Shown in pieces: positions 5,391 to 6,149 of a DNA stretch of 6,149 nucleotides. The translations under genes and the position numbers were made by a program. Numbering within the stretch: the first letter of the stretch is position 1; every line of letters begins with the position of its first letter. A model generated the notes under the pieces. That model was not told the origin of the DNA. It made no database searches and was given only the letters and a program-made list of their open reading frames with translations. The stretch comes from Cyanobacteriota bacterium (lineage in GTDB: Bacteria; Cyanobacteriota; Cyanobacteriia; PCC-6307; Cyanobiaceae): contig JAPLIF010000014.1 of NCBI GenBank assembly GCA_026389255.1, positions 1 to 6,149 of the forward strand, in the 5' to 3' direction.

Positions 5391-5921
5391 TCAACCTCCC
5401 GGTGGCGCCGCGCCCGCCGGCAGCACTAAACGCACGATCAGCGGGAGTACCAGCAGCACCGTGATCAAGCGCACCGCATGCAGGGCGGCCACAGCGGCCC
5501 CCACACCAAACTCCGCACCCACCAGGCTCATGCCGCTGATGCCCCCCGGAGCCGCCCCCAGCAAGGCCACCACTGGATCGATTCCCAGCAGACGACTGCA
5601 CCACAGGCCGACCACGACACCGGTCAGCACCAGGGTCAGGGTGATCAACAGGGCCGGTCTCCACAACACCTTCAATTCGGCCACGGCAGTGCTGGTGAGG
5701 CTGGTGCCGATCACGGTGCCGATGGCGATTTCAAGGATGGTGCGCGTCCCCGAGGGCCACTGGGCTGTTTCGAAACGGCCGCTCATGCTAAGCAGGGCTG
5801 CTCCGATGAGGGCTCCCGCCAGGGGGGCCGCGGGGATACCCGTCCGCAGGGCCGCCAGGCCCCCCATGATGCCGGCAAGCCCGTAAAGCCCGAGTAGCCA
5901 GGGAGCCATGGGTTCAGCCAT
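5391..5921 (-). CDS. AbrB-family membrane protein, single-repeat (half-length)
   Basis: This is an integral inner-membrane protein of 176 residues from the AbrB family (Pfam PF05145), a transporter-like family whose database names (ammonia monooxygenase, AbrB regulator) are historical misnomers. It should not be confused with the DNA-binding AbrB/cyAbrB regulators. I see about six hydrophobic segments (roughly residues 8-25, 29-47, 62-80, 88-108, 113-136, 143-167). The family signature LLGAAPGGISGMSLVGAEFG (120-139) is followed by AALHAVRLITVLLVLPLIVR. E. coli AbrB is about twice as long, with two copies of this repeat; here there is one, so the protein may act as a dimer or with another half. 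The substrate is unknown. ATG at 5921 is used; ATG at 5909 is an alternative, and neither has a strong Shine-Dalgarno. It is divergent from the partial gene at the window end. Confidence 0.9.
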   Translation of the reverse strand: MAEPMAPWLLGLYGLAGIMGGLAALRTGIPAAPLAGALIGAALLSMSGRFETAQWPSGTRTILEIAIGTVIGTSLTSTAVAELKVLWRPALLITLTLVLTGVVVGLWCSRLLGIDPVVALLGAAPGGISGMSLVGAEFGVGAAVAALHAVRLITVLLVLPLIVRLVLPAGAAPPGG

Positions 5922-5935
5922 ACAAGGAGCATCCA

Positions 5936-5998
5936 GTGTGGAAGATTCGTTTCCACCTTGAGCGTCCAGCCATTTTGTGTTGTGATGCCGCTAAGTGA
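5936..5998 (+). CDS. Possible 20-residue leader ORF coupled to the next gene
   Basis: AAGGAG (5924-5929) lies 6 nt before a GTG at 5936 that opens a 20-codon frame ending KTGA-style: its TGA (5996-5998) overlaps an ATG at 5998-6000 as TGATG. The peptide would be VWKIRFHLERPAILCCDAAK. Good ribosome-site spacing and a coupled stop/start are the only support. The candidate promoter at 5958-5986 would start transcription downstream of this ORF, so the two readings conflict. Confidence 0.22.
   Translation: MWKIRFHLERPAILCCDAAK
5938..5956. repeat. Inverted repeat GTGGAA-N7-TTCCAC
   Basis: Perfect 6-bp arms, GTGGAA (5938-5943) and TTCCAC (5951-5956), are separated by GATTCGT. The repeat sits just upstream of a candidate plus-strand -35 element and within 20-35 bp of the start of the divergent AbrB-like gene. 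It could be an operator for a dimeric regulator. No regulator family is assigned. Confidence 0.4.
5958..5986 (+). promoter_or_regulatory. Candidate sigma-70 type promoter with extended -10
   Basis: TTGAGC (5958-5963) is followed after exactly 17 nt by TGTGAT (5981-5986), with a TGT directly before the -10 (TGN extension). It matches the consensus at 4 of 6 positions in each hexamer. Transcription would begin near 5993 and give a short leader to an ATG at 6025. This is a pattern match only. Confidence 0.35.
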
Positions 5999-6024
5999 TG
6001 TTGCGGCCCAGCGCCGCTTGGCCC

Positions 6025-6149
6025 ATGGCTTCTCCTTCGGTGTCGTTCCGCATCAGCCGCCATACAGAGGATCTGGCGATTACCTTGCATGCCCTTTCCC
6101 AGCGCCTAGTGGCCTTGGAACAGCGGCTGGACTGCCTGGATTCCGAATT
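6025..6149 (+). CDS. Small coiled-coil protein, partial at window end
   Basis: The frame is open to the window edge. From ATG at 6025 the visible part is 41 residues: MASPSVSFRISRHTEDLA, then a heptad-like leucine pattern (LHALSQRLVALEQRLDCL) that predicts a short coiled coil. Alternative starts in frame are ATG at 5998, which overlaps the stop of a possible leader ORF, and GTG at 6040, which begins at SFRIS. None has a clear Shine-Dalgarno. I prefer 6025 because a candidate promoter at 5958-5986 would give it a leader of about 30 nt. The function is unknown. Its C-terminus is not in the window. Confidence 0.6.
   Translation, partial: MASPSVSFRISRHTEDLAITLHALSQRLVALEQRLDCLDSE

Noticed and set aside
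5149..5886. A 245-codon plus-strand frame opposite the AbrB-like and secreted-protein genes
   Set aside because: It is antisense to a clear six-span membrane protein, spans a gene boundary, and its translation is Pro/Arg/Ser/Thr-rich with no domain. High GC makes such long shadow frames common.
1..6149. HIP1 octamer (GCGATCGC), tRNA, rRNA, CRISPR, IS elements
   Set aside because: I found no GCGATCGC, no cloverleaf with a CCA or T-loop pattern, no spaced repeats and no transposase motifs. The absence of HIP1 is compatible with a picocyanobacterium but proves nothing.

Overview
The window looks like chromosome of a GC-rich unicellular picocyanobacterium of the Synechococcus/Cyanobium group. 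The grounds are the high-GC third codon positions, the cyanobacterial style of pdxA, and several small proteins whose sequences resemble ones I remember from these genomes (an HNH protein beginning MPLRDGVF, a small protein ending in CRVW, a secreted protein with the block VYCFMRSNGNNHEVSW). No database was searched, so the lineage is inferred. I see no tRNA, rRNA, CRISPR array, transposase or phage gene.

Layout, left to right: pdxA (vitamin B6 synthesis, minus); a 48-residue membrane-anchored protein (plus) that exactly fills the gap to the next gene; an SDR-fold sugar-epimerase-like protein (minus); a short Pro/Gly-rich membrane protein ending in CRVW (plus, start uncertain); an HNH endonuclease (minus); a divergent SNF2-family helicase with a HARP-like N-terminus (plus); a lipoprotein and a secreted protein forming a coupled pair (minus, with the secreted protein first); a half-length AbrB-family membrane protein (minus); and the start of a small coiled-coil protein cut by the window edge (plus).

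Gene packing is extreme. Most neighbours lie on alternating strands, and their ends overlap by 2 to 86 nt. The only non-coding stretches are 2797-2891, 5310-5390 and about 5922-6024, each around 100 bp or less. No stretch over 300 bp lacks a gene.

Functionally this is mostly a set of unrelated housekeeping and hypothetical genes. The best lead is the divergent HNH nuclease and HARP-like SNF2 helicase. Their domains match those combined in the eukaryotic fork-remodelling proteins SMARCAL1 and ZRANB3, so they may form a two-gene DNA repair or fork-processing module. The second lead is the lipoprotein/secreted protein pair, whose start and stop codons overlap.
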